Assembly (NCBI RefSeq): GCF_000244915.1
Contig: NZ_CM001442.1
Location: forward strand, 5,022,001-5,086,000
Direction of reading: 5' to 3'
Length of the DNA stretch: 64,000 bases
DNA from: Bradyrhizobium sp. WSM471
GTDB taxonomy: Bacteria; Pseudomonadota; Alphaproteobacteria; Rhizobiales; Xanthobacteraceae
Part shown: one piece after another, positions 50,403-59,507 of the stretch
How the letters are laid out: each line of letters begins with the position of its first letter
Position numbering within the stretch: the stretch's first letter is position 1
Program-made: the position numbers and the translations under genes
The notes under the pieces: model-generated
What the model was told of the DNA's origin: nothing
Seen by the model: only the letters and a program-made list of their open reading frames with translations
Database searches by the model: none

Positions 50403-51023
50403 TTATGTCCGACGTGCTGCCACAAGCGAGCACTTCGCCTGATCGGCATTCACGTTGACGAAACCGACAGGAATGCGCGCAAAAGTCTTGCGGCTCTTCA
50501 TGCCGACAGGGTCCGTTAGAACGCGGCTGCGGTCGGTGAGATGACTCCCATCGCGCCGCGCAAAAGCGCAGACGATCTCGACATCCTTTACGGCATAGTC
50601 GTTGTCGTTGCGCAGCGTGAGCGTCACCAACGCCTTCGAGCCAAGGCCGCCGCGGCGCCACGTCTGAGATGAAATCCTGATCCGACCGAGTTCGGCCATT
50701 GTCGGAATCTGAGCTTCGGAAGGCGGCGACGCGGCGGCCGCATCGCCCGAAGACGCAGTCTCGACCGCCGCCACCTCAGACCTCACCGGTTCGGCGCTGT
50801 TGCCTTTGGCAAGAGGGAGCAGCATCCAGATGCCGCAACCGACGATGATGGCCGCCAACAGCCACAGCAGGCCTCGCGCAAATGAAACGCTCGCTATCGT
50901 CACCGCCCGCGCCAGTCGCTCGCCGGTTCCGGCGAGACGCCCTATCCCGATGCGGTCAAACCCAGCGTTCATGGTTGCCTCACCGATCGCGGCGGAAGCA
51001 CGTTCGACAACGGATTCGGCCAC
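50403..51023 (-). CDS. Single-span membrane protein with C-terminal extracytoplasmic domain, unknown
   Basis: A 206-residue protein with one span (LLWLLAAIIVGCGIWMLLPLA) at about 53-73, an Ala/Ser-rich linker, and a C-terminal domain (LVTLTLRNDNDYAVKDVEIVCAFARRDGSHLTDRSRVL) that looks like a small beta-sandwich of the FxLYD type. The start is a GTG; an ATG 17 codons later is an alternative. Unknown function. Confidence 0.62.
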   Translation of the reverse strand: MAESVVERASAAIGEATMNAGFDRIGIGRLAGTGERLARAVTIASVSFARGLLWLLAAIIVGCGIWMLLPLAKGNSAEPVRSEVAAVETASSGDAAAASPPSEAQIPTMAELGRIRISSQTWRRGGLGSKALVTLTLRNDNDYAVKDVEIVCAFARRDGSHLTDRSRVLTDPVGMKSRKTFARIPVGFVNVNADQAKCSLVAARRT

Positions 51024-51151
51024 TGCTTACCTTAATCCGGAAGACGAACTAAGGTTCCCGCGCAGCTGTCGAGTCGGCAAGGGCGGTGGCGGTCACCGGC
51101 CGAGGCCGCTAACATGCGCTGCAACATCAAGACCCGTCGGGAGAACATGAA

Positions 51152-51535
51152 ATGCCAATCGTCACTTGGGATCACGTCCATCTGCGCAGCCCTGATCCGG
51201 AGGCCACGGCGGCCTGGCTGCGGGACATCCTTGGTGGCGAGATCATGCAAGCGCCCGGACGGATTGACGTGAACCTCGGCGGCGCAAGGATCTTCATTGC
51301 GCCACTCGAGCGCGACAACGCGGTCCACCCGCCGCCGCCGCACCCGCATCAGGGCCTCGACCATTTCGGTCTCACGGTGAAGGACATCGATGCCGTCGCC
51401 GCCGAGATCAAGGCCAAGGGCGTCACCTTCACGCGCGAACCGACCACGATCCGCCCCGGCGTGCGCATCTGCTTCATCCGCGGCCCCGAAGGCATCTCCA
51501 TCGAGCTGCTCGAGCGCGACAAGAAATACACCTGA
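51152..51535 (+). CDS. VOC-family (glyoxalase-like) protein
   Basis: A 127-residue single-domain VOC protein. It reads WDHVHLRSPDPEATAAWLRDILGG and later GLDHFGLTVKDIDAVAAEIKAKGV and RGPEGISIELLERD. H8 or H10, H75 and E122 are candidate metal ligands. It may be a glyoxalase, a fosfomycin-type or bleomycin-type binder, or another lyase/dioxygenase. The ligand is unknown. Confidence 0.85.
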   Translation: MPIVTWDHVHLRSPDPEATAAWLRDILGGEIMQAPGRIDVNLGGARIFIAPLERDNAVHPPPPHPHQGLDHFGLTVKDIDAVAAEIKAKGVTFTREPTTIRPGVRICFIRGPEGISIELLERDKKYT

Positions 51536-51585
51536 CACGGCGCGCGCCGCATCGGCTCACCGGGCGACGTTGCCGGCCCGCGTGC

Positions 51586-52083
51586 CTAAGTCATGCTGCC
51601 GGGCATGAAGCAGCGGACCGCGACGCCCATGTAGCCGTAGATCGGCCAGACCATGGTGCGCCCCACCCGGTTCGGCTCCGAGATCACGGCCTCCTCGGGT
51701 ACGTCGACCCAGACGAGCTCCTGCGGTCGGCCGTCAATCACGTAGCCATAACGCGGGACGCGGACCCGATAGTGCCCGTCCTTGCTGTCCCAGTCGGTGT
51801 CCGAGAGCGCCGAGCCGTCGGCATCGGAGCAACAAGGCCCCTTGCCGCTTCGCAGTCCGTCGAACCAGGCTTTCAATTCGGCATTGGTGTTGACGAACTG
51901 GCCGCGGTCGCGCGCGTGCCCGAAGGGGGCTGCGAGTGCGATCAGCGCCAGGGCGCAAGCGAGGCTCGCCACGCTTCGCCAGCGTGCCGCGCCGCCAGTC
52001 CGCCGTTGTCGTGTTTCGCAAATCGTGGGACGCACACTGTACAGACGCGGCTTCTCGCCGCCGGAATCGATCCAGTTGCTCAC
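51586..52083 (-). CDS. Exported protein, unknown
   Basis: A 165-residue protein starting at a GTG, with a polar N-terminus and a hydrophobic stretch (VASLACALALIALAAPFGHA) at about 38-57 that should be a signal peptide; the true start may be later. The mature part has a CC pair (SGKGPCCSDADGSAL) and an ending (VGRTMVWPIYGYMGVAVRCFMPGSM). Length, Cys pair and aromatic content suggest a compact disulfide-bonded periplasmic domain. No family recognised. Confidence 0.6.
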   Translation of the reverse strand: MSNWIDSGGEKPRLYSVRPTICETRQRRTGGAARWRSVASLACALALIALAAPFGHARDRGQFVNTNAELKAWFDGLRSGKGPCCSDADGSALSDTDWDSKDGHYRVRVPRYGYVIDGRPQELVWVDVPEEAVISEPNRVGRTMVWPIYGYMGVAVRCFMPGSMT

Positions 52084-52340
52084 GTTTGTCTTGCTCCAGC
52101 ACCCCGCGGCCAGTGCAACAATGGTTATGCATTTCGCGGGCCAACTTGATTCGCAACGACTGGCCTCGCTTCATGATCAGACCGTCATGGCGGTGTCATA
52201 GACAAGCCGGGACAACTACGGCTCACGGGCAGGCTCGCAAGGCCGGCGGCCAAACTCCCGCGTTGCGTGGCCGCATCCCCTTTGGCATAAATGCCCTACC
52301 GGTTGCGCCATTGGGCGATGGCGGCCGGCCTCGGGACGTT

Positions 52341-52691
52341 ATGAAGAACGGCCTCTATTCGATTCACGTGAACCTGCTCGATGGTCGGGTCGGCAAGGGC
52401 AGCGGCGTGATTCTTTTTCGCGACGGCAAGATTCTTGGCGGCGATGCCTACCTCTATTACACCGGCAGCTACACGGTGAAGGACAACACCTTCAAGGGCG
52501 AGGTGCTGGTCCAGCGTCACACCTCGCCGCGGGGTGACGACAATCCGCTGTTCGGCGGCCCTGCCGCGGTCGGCATCGGCGTCAGCGGCACCTTCACGGA
52601 GACGCGCGGGGACATGATGGGCACCGCGCTGGTCGGCAAGGCCAGCCAGATTTTCGGCGCGACGCTGCACAAGCTTGCAGAGGCCGACTAG
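52341..52691 (+). CDS. GrlR-like protein
   Basis: A 116-residue protein matching the GrlR domain in form: NGLYSIHVNLLDGRVGKGSGVILFRDGKILGGDAYLYYTGSYTVKDNTFKGEVLVQRH. In enteropathogens GrlR is a beta-barrel that binds GrlA and represses a type III secretion locus. Here no type III genes are present, and such proteins in soil bacteria have unknown partners. The ATG begins at the conserved domain. Confidence 0.78.
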   Translation: MKNGLYSIHVNLLDGRVGKGSGVILFRDGKILGGDAYLYYTGSYTVKDNTFKGEVLVQRHTSPRGDDNPLFGGPAAVGIGVSGTFTETRGDMMGTALVGKASQIFGATLHKLAEAD

Positions 52692-52789
52692 AGCTTCGGT
52701 TCTGATCGAATCAACCAAAGCTCTCAATTGTTGTTTCGACGCGCTTTCTTCACACGGACCGGCATCCAATTCGCTCGAGAACGCTCGAG

Positions 52790-55477
52790 CTATTCCGCGG
52801 CCTGCTCGAGGGGCGCCACGCGCGGCAGGATGATCTGGATACGCGTGCCGCTGCCCGGTTCGGAATCCAGATCGAGCCGTCCGCCGAGCCTGTTTGTGAC
52901 GATGCTGTAGACGATGTGCAGCCCGAGGCCGGTGCCGCCCTGGTCGCGGCGCGTCGTGAAGAACGGATCGAAGGCACGACGGCGGACGTCGAGCGACATG
53001 CCGCAGCCATTGTCGGAGAAGATGATCTCGACATTGTCCTTGCCGGACTCGCGCACCTGGATGTCGATGGTCCCCGGCCGGCCGTCCGGGAAGGCGTGCG
53101 CCACCGCATTGAGAAACAGATTTGTCAGCACCTGGCCGTACGGTCCCGGATAGCTGTTCATGGTCAGATCAGGCTGGCACTCGACATTGAGCGTCAGATT
53201 GTGCTTGCGAAGGCCCGGCCGCAGACTCATCACTACCTGCTCGGTGAGGTCACCGAGATCGAAGCTGCGCTGGTCCGAATAGTTGCGGTCGGCGGCGACC
53301 TGCTTGAACGACTGGATCAGCTCGGCGGCGCGATTGAGATTGGAGACGAGCTGCGAGGACGCGTCGCGGCTGGTGTGGAGGAAGTCGTTGAGCGTGGAGC
53401 GGCGCAGCTCGCCCCGCTCGACCTCGGCGGTGAACATCGCGGTCTTGCGCTCCAGCGCGGAGGCGACCGTGAGGCTGATGCCGACGGGATTGTTGACTTC
53501 GTGTGCGACGCCGGCGACGAGGCGCCCGAGCGCCGCCAGTTTCTCCGCCTCGATCAGCGAGGCCTGGGTCTCGCGCAGATTGCGCAGCGCGGTCTCGGCG
53601 GATTCCTTGGCTTTCCTCATCTCCTGCTCGCCGCGCTTGCGCTCGCCGATGTCGAGCGCCACGGTGACGATCCGCTCGATCTCGCCTTCTGCATCGAGCA
53701 GCGGCAGCTTGTTGACGAGCCATTGCCGCATGTGGCCGGAAGAATCAATGTACTCCTCTTCGTAGAAGCCGAGACCTTTTCGCAGCGTCAGTACGCGCTT
53801 GTCGCTCTCGTCGGACTTCGCCGCGCCGTAGCGCGACATCAGGTCGGCCGTGGTGCGGCCGAGCGCATCGCCGGGCTCGATGCCGAAGATGCCGGCCATG
53901 TAACGGTTCATCAGCACGTAGCGCAGGTCGCGGTCCTTGACGTTGATGACCGCGGGCACGGTGTCGATGACCTGCTGGAGCAGGCGCCGTCCTTCGGCGA
54001 TGGCGTCTTCCGCGCGCTTCTGGTCGGTGATGTCGCGCAGCGTGCCCTCGTAGCGGACGATGTTGCCGGCCTCGTCGCAGACGCCGGTGGCACTGTCGGA
54101 CAGCCACAGGATGTCGCCGCCGCGCTGGCGCACCTGGTATTCGAACTCGCGCACCATGCCGTCGCGTGCCATCAGCCGCTGATATTCGACGCGCGCCTCG
54201 GGATTGACGTAGATGGTATGGGCGATGTCGTTGATGCTGTCGATCAGCTGCTGCGGGCTATCATAGCCCATCATCCGCGCCAGCGCCGGATTGGCGTTGA
54301 GGAGGTCGCCGGCCGGCGTCGTGACGTAGATGCCGTCGACCGAGCCCTCGAACAGTTTCCGGTAGCTCTCTTCCGCGAGGCGCTGCTCGGTCAGTGCGCG
54401 CACCGCCGCCTCGCGCGCCGTGTCGGCCTCCTCCAGCGCGCGGCGGAACACTTCGGCCGCGCGTGCGATGTCGCCGATCTCATTGTCGAGGTCGGCGGAC
54501 GGGATCGAGGTGTTCTTCTCGCCGGCTGCGAGCGCGCGGATCGACCGCGCGATCTGGGCGAGCGGACGGACTGTCCGCCGCACCACGAAGCCGGCCGCGA
54601 GAATGCCGATCAGCACGCCGATGGTACCGAGCACGATGCTCTGCCAGCGCGCCTCCGTCAGCGTGCGGGCAAAGTCGCGCGACAGCACGTGACCGCGCCG
54701 GGCACTGACCTCGCGCAGCAATTCGGTGACCCGGCCGATCAGCCGGCCCTCCGTTCCCAGCACCTCGCGATCGATGTCGGCGATCTGCCGTTCACGGACA
54801 GCGACCGCGATGATGGCCTCGGCGTAGTCGTTGACGGCCGATCTGAGCTTGGGATCAGTGACGCCCATCGCCCGCATGCTTTGGGCCGCCTGCTCGGCCG
54901 CAGACGGGTTGCGCGCAAGCAACCCGAGCGCAATCCGGCTCTGCGCTTCCGACAGGCGGGACGCCAGCTCTCGGTCCGCGGTGCCGGAGACAGCCGCGTC
55001 GAACTGGTCGCGGAGCGGCGGCAGGCCGGCAAGCAGCTGGGCGCGGCGATCGATCAAGGTCGAGATCCGCTCCAGGCCGCTGCGATAGGTCGCAAGCCGC
55101 TCGCTGACGCCGTCGATCATATCCTGCTGCTCGGGCACGAGCTCGATGCGGGTCTTCTTCAGGATGTCGCTGAGCGTCGAGGCCGCCTCGCCCACCTGCT
55201 TGAACTGGATGCCGGCGCCGGGATCGGTGACGAAGTCGCGCGCGGCGAGCCGCAGCTCGTTCATGCGGCGGTCGATGTCTTCGGCGAGGTCGCCGACGCT
55301 CTGCAGCCGCTGCAGCTCGGCGAAGGTCGTGTCGATGTGCCGGATTGCGATCACGCTCGCGGTCGAGGTGACGATGATCACCGCCAGCACCAGAAGGAAG
55401 CTGCCGAAGGTGAGCTGGCCGATGGAGAGCGAGAATGTTCGCTTTTTCTCAGGGGTCGGCGTCAATTCAGCGGACAT
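52790..55477 (-). CDS. Sensor histidine kinase with PAS domains
   Basis: An 895-residue membrane kinase. First span about 22-46, a long helical periplasmic or extracytoplasmic domain (about 50-290), second span about 285-305, HAMP (RRTVRPLAQIARSIRALAAGEK), two PAS domains with PAC (SYRKLFEGSVDGIYVTT..., VINVKDRDLRYVLMNRYMAGIFG...), a coiled-coil linker, HisKA with H659 (GRLVAGVAHEVNNPVG) and HATPase (SDNGCGMS, GGTGLGLHIVYSIV). No response regulator is adjacent. It should be an orphan sensor of unknown signal. Confidence 0.92.
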   Translation of the reverse strand: MSAELTPTPEKKRTFSLSIGQLTFGSFLLVLAVIIVTSTASVIAIRHIDTTFAELQRLQSVGDLAEDIDRRMNELRLAARDFVTDPGAGIQFKQVGEAASTLSDILKKTRIELVPEQQDMIDGVSERLATYRSGLERISTLIDRRAQLLAGLPPLRDQFDAAVSGTADRELASRLSEAQSRIALGLLARNPSAAEQAAQSMRAMGVTDPKLRSAVNDYAEAIIAVAVRERQIADIDREVLGTEGRLIGRVTELLREVSARRGHVLSRDFARTLTEARWQSIVLGTIGVLIGILAAGFVVRRTVRPLAQIARSIRALAAGEKNTSIPSADLDNEIGDIARAAEVFRRALEEADTAREAAVRALTEQRLAEESYRKLFEGSVDGIYVTTPAGDLLNANPALARMMGYDSPQQLIDSINDIAHTIYVNPEARVEYQRLMARDGMVREFEYQVRQRGGDILWLSDSATGVCDEAGNIVRYEGTLRDITDQKRAEDAIAEGRRLLQQVIDTVPAVINVKDRDLRYVLMNRYMAGIFGIEPGDALGRTTADLMSRYGAAKSDESDKRVLTLRKGLGFYEEEYIDSSGHMRQWLVNKLPLLDAEGEIERIVTVALDIGERKRGEQEMRKAKESAETALRNLRETQASLIEAEKLAALGRLVAGVAHEVNNPVGISLTVASALERKTAMFTAEVERGELRRSTLNDFLHTSRDASSQLVSNLNRAAELIQSFKQVAADRNYSDQRSFDLGDLTEQVVMSLRPGLRKHNLTLNVECQPDLTMNSYPGPYGQVLTNLFLNAVAHAFPDGRPGTIDIQVRESGKDNVEIIFSDNGCGMSLDVRRRAFDPFFTTRRDQGGTGLGLHIVYSIVTNRLGGRLDLDSEPGSGTRIQIILPRVAPLEQAAE

Positions 55478-55600
55478 TGGTAATGTGAGGACCCGGCTAT
55501 TTGAGCTCCAATATACGACGTATTGCGGTCCCGGGGGAACATGCCTCTCGCCGCCGAATATCCTTAATATTGAAGCCCTGCCGCCCTCCTTGGCCCGGTT

Positions 55601-56527
55601 CTATGACGTTTTGACGCCGGCCGGCCGCCGGGCCGGGATGGTCATGGCGGCGACGCCGAGGACGACGCAGGCAAGGCCGATCCAGGCGGTCCGGCTTAGG
55701 GTCTCGCCGAGGAAGGCGACGCTGATGGCGACCCCGATCGGCACGCGGAGATAGGCCTGCGCGGTGGTGCCGACCGAGCCCAGGGTCTGGATCAGGCGGA
55801 AATAGATCACGAAGGCCGCGGCGGTCGAGAAGGTTGCCAGCGCGAGCAGTGCCAGCACGGAACTCAGCGAAGGCGACAGTGTCCAGGGCTGCTCGACGAT
55901 AACCGAGGCCGGGATCAGCGCCGCTGCCCCCGCCAGCAAGGAGCCGGCCGCGGGCGCCATGGGATCGAGGCCCTTGAAGCTGCGACCGAAGATCGCGGCG
56001 CAGGCGTAGCAGATGGTGGCGGCAACGATGGCGGCCTCCGCGACGAGGCCGCTTCCGACATCATGGATGGCATCGACGCCGACGATCAGCAGGATGCCGG
56101 CCATGCCGGCGACCACGCCGATCAGCTTTCGCGGTGTCGTCGCCTCGTGACGCGTCACAACGGCCGTGAGCAGGAAGGTGAAGATCGGGCCGGCCGAGTT
56201 GAGGATGGTCGCGAGCGCGGCATCGACGTGGCGCTCGCCCCAGGCGATCAACGTCCAGGGGATCACGCTGTTGAGCACGGCCTGGAAGGCAAAGAGTTGC
56301 CAGGTCGCGGCATCCGTCGGCATCCTGATGCCCCGCGCCCACATGATCGCGAGCAGCAGCAGGCCCGCAATCGTGGTGCGCGCCGCGATCAGCGTGATCG
56401 GCGGAATGGTGGCGACGCCGAGCTTGATGAAGGTGTAGGAGCCGCCCCAGAGCGTCGCGAGCGCGAGCAGCAGCGCCAGCTCGACGGCGATGTTGTTGTC
56501 CTGCCGATTGTCCTGCCGGTTGGCCAT
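55601..56527 (-). CDS. EamA/DMT-family transporter
   Basis: A 308-residue transporter with ten predicted spans. The first repeat begins LALLLALATLWGGSYTFIKLGVATIPPITLIAARTTIAG, a hallmark of EamA proteins. Likely a metabolite or amino-acid exporter. Distinct in sequence from the EamA gene at 44969-45841. Confidence 0.88.
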   Translation of the reverse strand: MANRQDNRQDNNIAVELALLLALATLWGGSYTFIKLGVATIPPITLIAARTTIAGLLLLAIMWARGIRMPTDAATWQLFAFQAVLNSVIPWTLIAWGERHVDAALATILNSAGPIFTFLLTAVVTRHEATTPRKLIGVVAGMAGILLIVGVDAIHDVGSGLVAEAAIVAATICYACAAIFGRSFKGLDPMAPAAGSLLAGAAALIPASVIVEQPWTLSPSLSSVLALLALATFSTAAAFVIYFRLIQTLGSVGTTAQAYLRVPIGVAISVAFLGETLSRTAWIGLACVVLGVAAMTIPARRPAGVKTS

Positions 56528-56607
56528 ATCGCGCGTCCCGTCCCGTTGTCAGGGACGGAACCTAGCGCGTCTGCCCTCGCCAATACTTCGTTTTGTATCG
56601 AAGTGTC

Positions 56608-57423
56608 CTAGCCGATCGCACCGACCTCGAACACCTCGCCGTCATAGCCGGCCTCGCGGGGAATGCGGAGCTGACGGCCGGTTTCGGTCTTGGTCATGAC
56701 AGGCATCACCGTCACGACGGACATGCCGCGGGCGTGCTCGAGCGCGGCGCTCACGCTCGACTGCTTGGCGAGCCGGATCAAATTGCGCGTGGTCGGGAAC
56801 GGCAGCTTGAAGCGGCCGCTCTCGCCGCCCTCCACCGCCTCGCGCGGCGAGACCCAGATCGAGTCGGTGGATTCCCTGCCGTCATGGGCGCCGAGCTGGT
56901 CAGGCGGTGCCGCCGCAAGGAAGAACCAGGTGTCGAAACGTTTTGGCATGCCCTCGGGCGTAATCCAGTGCGCGTAAGGCACGAGCGTATCGAGCGCGAG
57001 CTGAAGTTCGTTGTCGGCCAGAATGCTCAGAAAGCTGATCTTGTGCTCGTTGAGCGCGACGCGATGCGCCTCCGCAATCTCGCCGGCGCGCCTGGCATCG
57101 ACCGGCGTGCCCGAATCCTTCGACCGCGCCAGCAGGATGCCGCTTTCCTCAAAGGTCTCGCGGATCGCGGCGATCCGAAACCCGCGGTCCGCTTCGCTCA
57201 GGCCCTCGCCGCCCGAATACAAGTCGGAGCGCTTGACGATCTCCTGATCACCGGCATCGACGCTGCCGCCGGGAAACACCAGCGCGCCCGAATTGAACTC
57301 GATCTGATGATGGCGGACCATCATGAATACTTCAATTTCGTCGCGGCTCTTGCCGTCGACCTTCGCGCCGTCGCGCAGCAGGAGGATCGTCGACGCAGGG
57401 CGTGATGCTGATGCCTCGGCCAT
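56608..57423 (-). CDS. Nudix hydrolase, NUDT19-like
   Basis: A 271-residue Nudix protein. The Nudix box region reads RIAAIRETFEESGILLARS, matching the RExxEExG core; the earlier Glu of the classical box is replaced. The sequence VFPGGSVDAGD lies just before it. Resemblance to NUDT19/NUDT7 suggests CoA or acyl-CoA diphosphatase activity. Its start is five bases after the stop of the aldolase gene, in the same operon. That context, beside thiolase and MaoC genes, fits acyl-CoA metabolism. Confidence 0.83.
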   Translation of the reverse strand: MAEASASRPASTILLLRDGAKVDGKSRDEIEVFMMVRHHQIEFNSGALVFPGGSVDAGDQEIVKRSDLYSGGEGLSEADRGFRIAAIRETFEESGILLARSKDSGTPVDARRAGEIAEAHRVALNEHKISFLSILADNELQLALDTLVPYAHWITPEGMPKRFDTWFFLAAAPPDQLGAHDGRESTDSIWVSPREAVEGGESGRFKLPFPTTRNLIRLAKQSSVSAALEHARGMSVVTVMPVMTKTETGRQLRIPREAGYDGEVFEVGAIG

Positions 57424-57427
57424 TCGA

Positions 57428-58381
57428 TTAACCTGCGGCGCTGGATTGCGGGCCGAGATTGGCGCGCTTGTCGACGCGGGCGACGCGCGACAGCAGGTAC
57501 TCGACCTCTGCCTTCGCCGCCGGCGTGATGGTGGCGCCGGGCTTGCGCTGGGCGCTGGAGGCGATGATACCGCGCTTCTGCAGCACGTATTTGCGCACGG
57601 CAAGACCAGCGCCGGGCTGCTGCTCGTAGCGGATCAGCGGCAGATGTGCGTCGAACAGATCATGGGCGGCGTCGCGCTTGCCTTCCTTCGAAAGGCGCAC
57701 GACGTCGATCAGAAGCTCGGGGAAGGCATAGCCGGTCATGGCGCCGTCGGCGCCGCGCTCCATCTCGAAGTCGAGAAAGAGCCCGCCATTGCCGCAGAGG
57801 ATCGAGAGCGGCCGCAGCGAGCCGTCCTTCTGGAAATTGCGCAGCGCCGAGATCTTTTCCAGCCCCGGCCAGTCCTCGTGCTTGAGCATCACGCAGTTCG
57901 GATTGTCGGTGACGATCTTGCGGATCACGGCGGGGGTGAACACCACCGACAAGGTCAGCGGATAGTCCTGGAGCACCCAGGGCACGTCGGGGCCGATCGC
58001 CTCGGCTGCCTGCTTGTAATAACCGATGATCTGGTCGTCGGTCCGCAACGACGGCGGCGGCGCGATCATCACACCGGCTGCACCGGCCTCCATCGATGCC
58101 TTCGCCAGCGAGCGCATGGTGGCAAAACCCGGCGCGGAGACGCCGACGATCACCTGCATCTTCTTGGCGCGCTTGATGAAGCGTACCGCCACCTGCTCGG
58201 CCTCGGCGGCATCGAGCTTCGGCGCCTCACCGAGGATCCCCAGCACCGTGACGCCGTCGCAGCCGACCTCCTCGTAGAAATCGGTTAGGCGGTCGATCGA
58301 GCGCTCGTCGATCCGGCCGTCATCGTGGAACGGCGTCGGCGCGATTGCGAAGGTGCCCTTGGCGTCGGCGGTGAGTTTCAT
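57428..58381 (-). CDS. DapA-like aldolase/lyase
   Basis: A 317-residue TIM-barrel enzyme of the dihydrodipicolinate synthase/N-acetylneuraminate lyase family. The Schiff-base Lys is in CVMLKHEDWPG and the catalytic Tyr in VLQDYPLTL; GILGEAPKL stands at the usual GTTGE site, a noticeable departure that argues against true DHDPS. It should form or cleave a pyruvate- or aldehyde-derived C-C bond. Substrate unknown. A palindromic repeat separates it from the upstream SDR gene. Confidence 0.86.
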   Translation of the reverse strand: MKLTADAKGTFAIAPTPFHDDGRIDERSIDRLTDFYEEVGCDGVTVLGILGEAPKLDAAEAEQVAVRFIKRAKKMQVIVGVSAPGFATMRSLAKASMEAGAAGVMIAPPPSLRTDDQIIGYYKQAAEAIGPDVPWVLQDYPLTLSVVFTPAVIRKIVTDNPNCVMLKHEDWPGLEKISALRNFQKDGSLRPLSILCGNGGLFLDFEMERGADGAMTGYAFPELLIDVVRLSKEGKRDAAHDLFDAHLPLIRYEQQPGAGLAVRKYVLQKRGIIASSAQRKPGATITPAAKAEVEYLLSRVARVDKRANLGPQSSAAG

Positions 58382-58398
58382 TGGGTCTCTCTTCCTCG

Positions 58399-58499
58399 GT
58401 CATTCCGGGGCGTGCGAAGCATGAGCCCGGAATCCATTTATCTGCTGCGCGTGCTTTACCATGGATCCCGGGCTCACGCTTCGCGTGCCCCGGGATGAC
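58399..58499. repeat. Palindromic repeat (GTCATTCCGGG family)
   Basis: Arms of 39 bases (58399-58437 and 58461-58499) pair with five mismatches, all of the type that leaves G-U pairs in RNA. It lies between the SDR and aldolase genes and would fold into a long stem in the transcript. Confidence 0.75.
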
Positions 58500-58505
58500 G
58501 GCCTG

Positions 58506-59384
58506 TCAAAACCGCCGCGCTCCCATCTTGATCTGCTCTTCGGAGAAGAAGATCTCCTCGGCATGATCGGCGATGTCGCGGGCGTTCCAGCCCGTGTGCG
58601 GCGGCTTCCAGCCGTCCATTTCCATCATCCGCATTTCGCGCACGCCGCGGGGCCCGGACACGCCCAGCACCTTGCCGGTCTGGTCGCCGGACAAGTCGCT
58701 CACCATGTATAGCACGGCCGGCGCGATGCCGTCCGGCCCCAACGCCGCGCCGGGGTTCTCCTTATAGCGGGGCAGGTCTGCGGTCATGCGGGTCAGCGCG
58801 CCCGGTGCAAGCGTCCAGATCCGGATGTTGTATTTGCGGCCCTCGATCGCCAGCACGTTGGACAGGCCCCAGATGCCGCCCTTGGCCGCGCCGTAATTGC
58901 TCTGGCCGAAATTGCCGATCAGGCCCGAGGTCGAGGAGGTGTTGACGATGACGCCGCCGCCGTTTTCCCGCATCCAGCGAAACACCGGCATGGTGCAACA
59001 AAAGGTGCCCTTCAGATGCACCTTGATGACCTTGTCCCAGTCGGACTCAGAGGCCTTGGCGAAGGTCTGGTCGCGCAGAATGCCGGCATTGTTGACGAGG
59101 ATGTCGGCGCGGCCGAAATGCTTGATGGCGTCGTCGAACACCGACTGGCCGCCTTCCATGGTGGAGATGTCGGCACCATTGGCGACCGCCTTGCCGCCCT
59201 CGGCCTTGATCGCATCCGCCACGAGCTGCGCCATCGATGTGTCGGCGCCGGAGCCGTCACGGGGACCGCCGAGGTCGTTGACGACGACGGAGGCCCCTTC
59301 CCGCGCGAACAGCTTTGCGTAGGCCTCACCGAGTCCCCCGCCCGCGCCGGTGATCAGCGCAACCTTGCCGTCGAGTAGTCCCAT
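58506..59384 (-). CDS. SDR-family dehydrogenase, MFE-2-like
   Basis: A 292-residue SDR. Cofactor motif TGAGGGLGEAYAKLFA, NNAG (LVNNAGILRD), catalytic Ser in NTSSTSGLIGNFGQSNY and Y-GAAK. The insertion NDLGGPRDGSGADTS after the second strand is typical of the 3-hydroxyacyl-CoA dehydrogenase domain of peroxisomal multifunctional enzyme 2 and of SDRs in steroid or fatty acid degradation. Downstream of the MaoC gene in the same orientation. Confidence 0.88.
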   Translation of the reverse strand: MGLLDGKVALITGAGGGLGEAYAKLFAREGASVVVNDLGGPRDGSGADTSMAQLVADAIKAEGGKAVANGADISTMEGGQSVFDDAIKHFGRADILVNNAGILRDQTFAKASESDWDKVIKVHLKGTFCCTMPVFRWMRENGGGVIVNTSSTSGLIGNFGQSNYGAAKGGIWGLSNVLAIEGRKYNIRIWTLAPGALTRMTADLPRYKENPGAALGPDGIAPAVLYMVSDLSGDQTGKVLGVSGPRGVREMRMMEMDGWKPPHTGWNARDIADHAEEIFFSEEQIKMGARRF

Positions 59385-59407
59385 GGTGGCGTCTCCCTGG
59401 TTTCTAT

Positions 59408-59500
59408 TGTCATTCCGGGGCAGCGCGCAGCGCTGAACCCGGAATCCGGAGGTTGTAGCGCGAGATTCCGGGTTCGCGCTTCGCGCGCCCCGGAATGACA
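59408..59500. repeat. Palindromic repeat (GTCATTCCGGG family)
   Basis: Outer 14-base arms (59408-59421 and 59487-59500) are perfect; inner 12-base arms GAACCCGGAATC (59435-59446) and GATTCCGGGTTC (59464-59475) are also perfect. It lies between the MaoC and SDR genes. Confidence 0.78.
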
Positions 59501-59507
59501 GCGGAGG

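Noticed and set aside
52916-55483. Very long plus-strand open frame opposite the PAS sensor kinase
   Set aside because: It is the antisense shadow of a kinase with all catalytic motifs; the frame is open because of GC-rich codon use and has no recognisable domain.
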